A stretch of 5,850 bases of DNA from Thermodesulfobacteriaceae bacterium (lineage in GTDB: Bacteria > Desulfobacterota > Dissulfuribacteria > Dissulfuribacterales > UBA3076). This document shows positions 5,333 to 5,850 of the stretch, piece after piece. The translations under genes and the position numbers were made by a program. How positions within the stretch are numbered: position 1 is the stretch's first letter; each line of letters opens with the position of its first letter. The notes below the pieces were generated by a model. That model did not search any database. It was not told where the DNA came from and saw nothing but the letters and a program-made list of their open reading frames with translations. The stretch spans positions 1-5,850 of the forward strand of contig DTYO01000290.1 of the NCBI GenBank assembly GCA_012961845.1, written 5' to 3'.

Positions 5333-5850
5333 ATGATGGATAAAAAATGGGCGTCCATAGTGCTGTCGGCAGGCAGGGGGACCAGGATGAAATCCGACCT
5401 TCCCAAAGTTATGCACCAGCTGCTGGGAAAACCCCTCATAGGACATGTTCTGGATATTATTGGTACGCTGAATACAGAAATTAATATTGTGGTTACCGGG
5501 CATGGAAGCTCCATAGTGGAGAAATACCTCGACAGCCACGGTAAAGTGGTAAAGGTACGGCAGGAGGAACAGCTGGGAACCGGGCATGCAGTGAGATGTG
5601 CGGATTCAGAACTGAGGAGCTTCAGCGGAGATGTCCTGATACTGTGTGGTGATACTCCCCTGTTGACCAGTGAATCTCTCCTGCATTTCATGCATGAACA
5701 TGAAGCTTCTGGTGCGGATTTGTCGGTGCTGACAGCTGAATTTCAAGATGCAGCCGGATATGGACGGATCGTTCGTGGCGGATCATCTTGGTTGGAACTG
5801 CGGGAAATAGTGGAAGAAAAGGATGCCTCTGACGAGGTGAAGGGCATACG
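5333..5850 (+). CDS. glmU: Bifunctional GlmU, uridylyltransferase N-terminus (partial)
   Basis: The gene runs off the window; 172 codons are visible. GlmU acetylates glucosamine-1-phosphate and then joins the product to UTP, giving UDP-GlcNAc for peptidoglycan and lipopolysaccharide. What is visible is the uridylyltransferase domain. It includes the nucleotide-binding loop LSAGRGTRMKSDLPKVMH (11-28), EQLGTGHAV (79-87) and CGDTPLL (105-111, with D107 as the likely metal ligand). GYGRIVR (142-148) and IVEEKDAS (159-166) follow. The acetyltransferase domain would lie beyond the window, so bifunctionality is inferred; an N-terminal-only enzyme cannot be excluded. Two in-frame ATGs (5333 and 5336) are possible starts; a TAG just upstream (5327-5329) rules out longer forms. 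The ribosome-binding site is unclear: AAGGA (5313-5317) is rather far and AGGG (5328-5331) rather close. It sits behind the atp terminator with no clear promoter of its own. Confidence 0.95.
   Translation, partial: MMDKKWASIVLSAGRGTRMKSDLPKVMHQLLGKPLIGHVLDIIGTLNTEINIVVTGHGSSIVEKYLDSHGKVVKVRQEEQLGTGHAVRCADSELRSFSGDVLILCGDTPLLTSESLLHFMHEHEASGADLSVLTAEFQDAAGYGRIVRGGSSWLELREIVEEKDASDEVKGI

Noticed and set aside
5298..5336. Twelve-codon leader frame (TTG 5298 to TGA overlapping the glmU ATG)
   Set aside because: The overlap resembles a coupling peptide, but the TTG has no upstream ribosome-binding site and the peptide shows no attenuator-like codon run. It is too short to support.
1..5850. CRISPR array, insertion sequence, tRNA or other mobile element
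   Set aside because: No spaced direct repeats, transposase motifs, terminal inverted repeats or tRNA cloverleaf were seen; conserved genes fill almost the whole window.

Overview
This window is an F1Fo-ATP synthase operon, complete for its F1 part, followed by the start of glmU. All genes are on the + strand. The order is atpF (subunit b, 3' end only), atpH (delta), atpA (alpha), atpG (gamma), atpD (beta), atpC (epsilon), then an intrinsic terminator and the first 172 codons of glmU. Every gene is recognised from family motifs in its translation; no database search was possible.

The organism is a bacterium with an ordinary proteobacterial-type ATP synthase. By eye the sequence is about half G+C. 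Subunit wording (delta N-terminus ARRYAKALF, beta DELSDEDK and SQPFHVAETFTG) resembles sulfate-reducing Desulfobacterota (Desulfovibrionales-like). That placement is a tentative inference. About half of the arginine codons in alpha and beta are AGG, which is unusual for highly expressed genes in many proteobacteria.

Layout: bases 1-308 are the tail of atpF. It overlaps atpH by four bases (TTGA), so atpH starts at TTG. The atpH stop overlaps the atpA start by one base (TAATG). atpA and atpG are 18 bases apart. The two remaining gaps inside the operon are longer and structured. The 56-base atpG-atpD gap holds a perfect TATAAT box and a GC-rich hairpin abutting the beta ribosome-binding site. 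The 67-base atpD-atpC gap holds two mutually exclusive stems. After atpC come a strong hairpin with a T-run (5264-5292) and then glmU. No gene-free stretch exceeds 300 bases.

How the genes work together: alpha and beta form the alpha3beta3 catalytic head, gamma and epsilon the central rotor stalk, and delta and b the peripheral stator. The membrane subunits a and c lie upstream and are not seen, so the coupling ion (H+ or Na+) cannot be judged. GlmU makes UDP-GlcNAc for the cell wall and is not part of the enzyme, although atpC-glmU adjacency is also known from Escherichia coli.

This is a conserved housekeeping locus, and I see no undescribed system in it. The points worth a second look are two cysteines at the beta catalytic site and the possible control elements flanking atpD.
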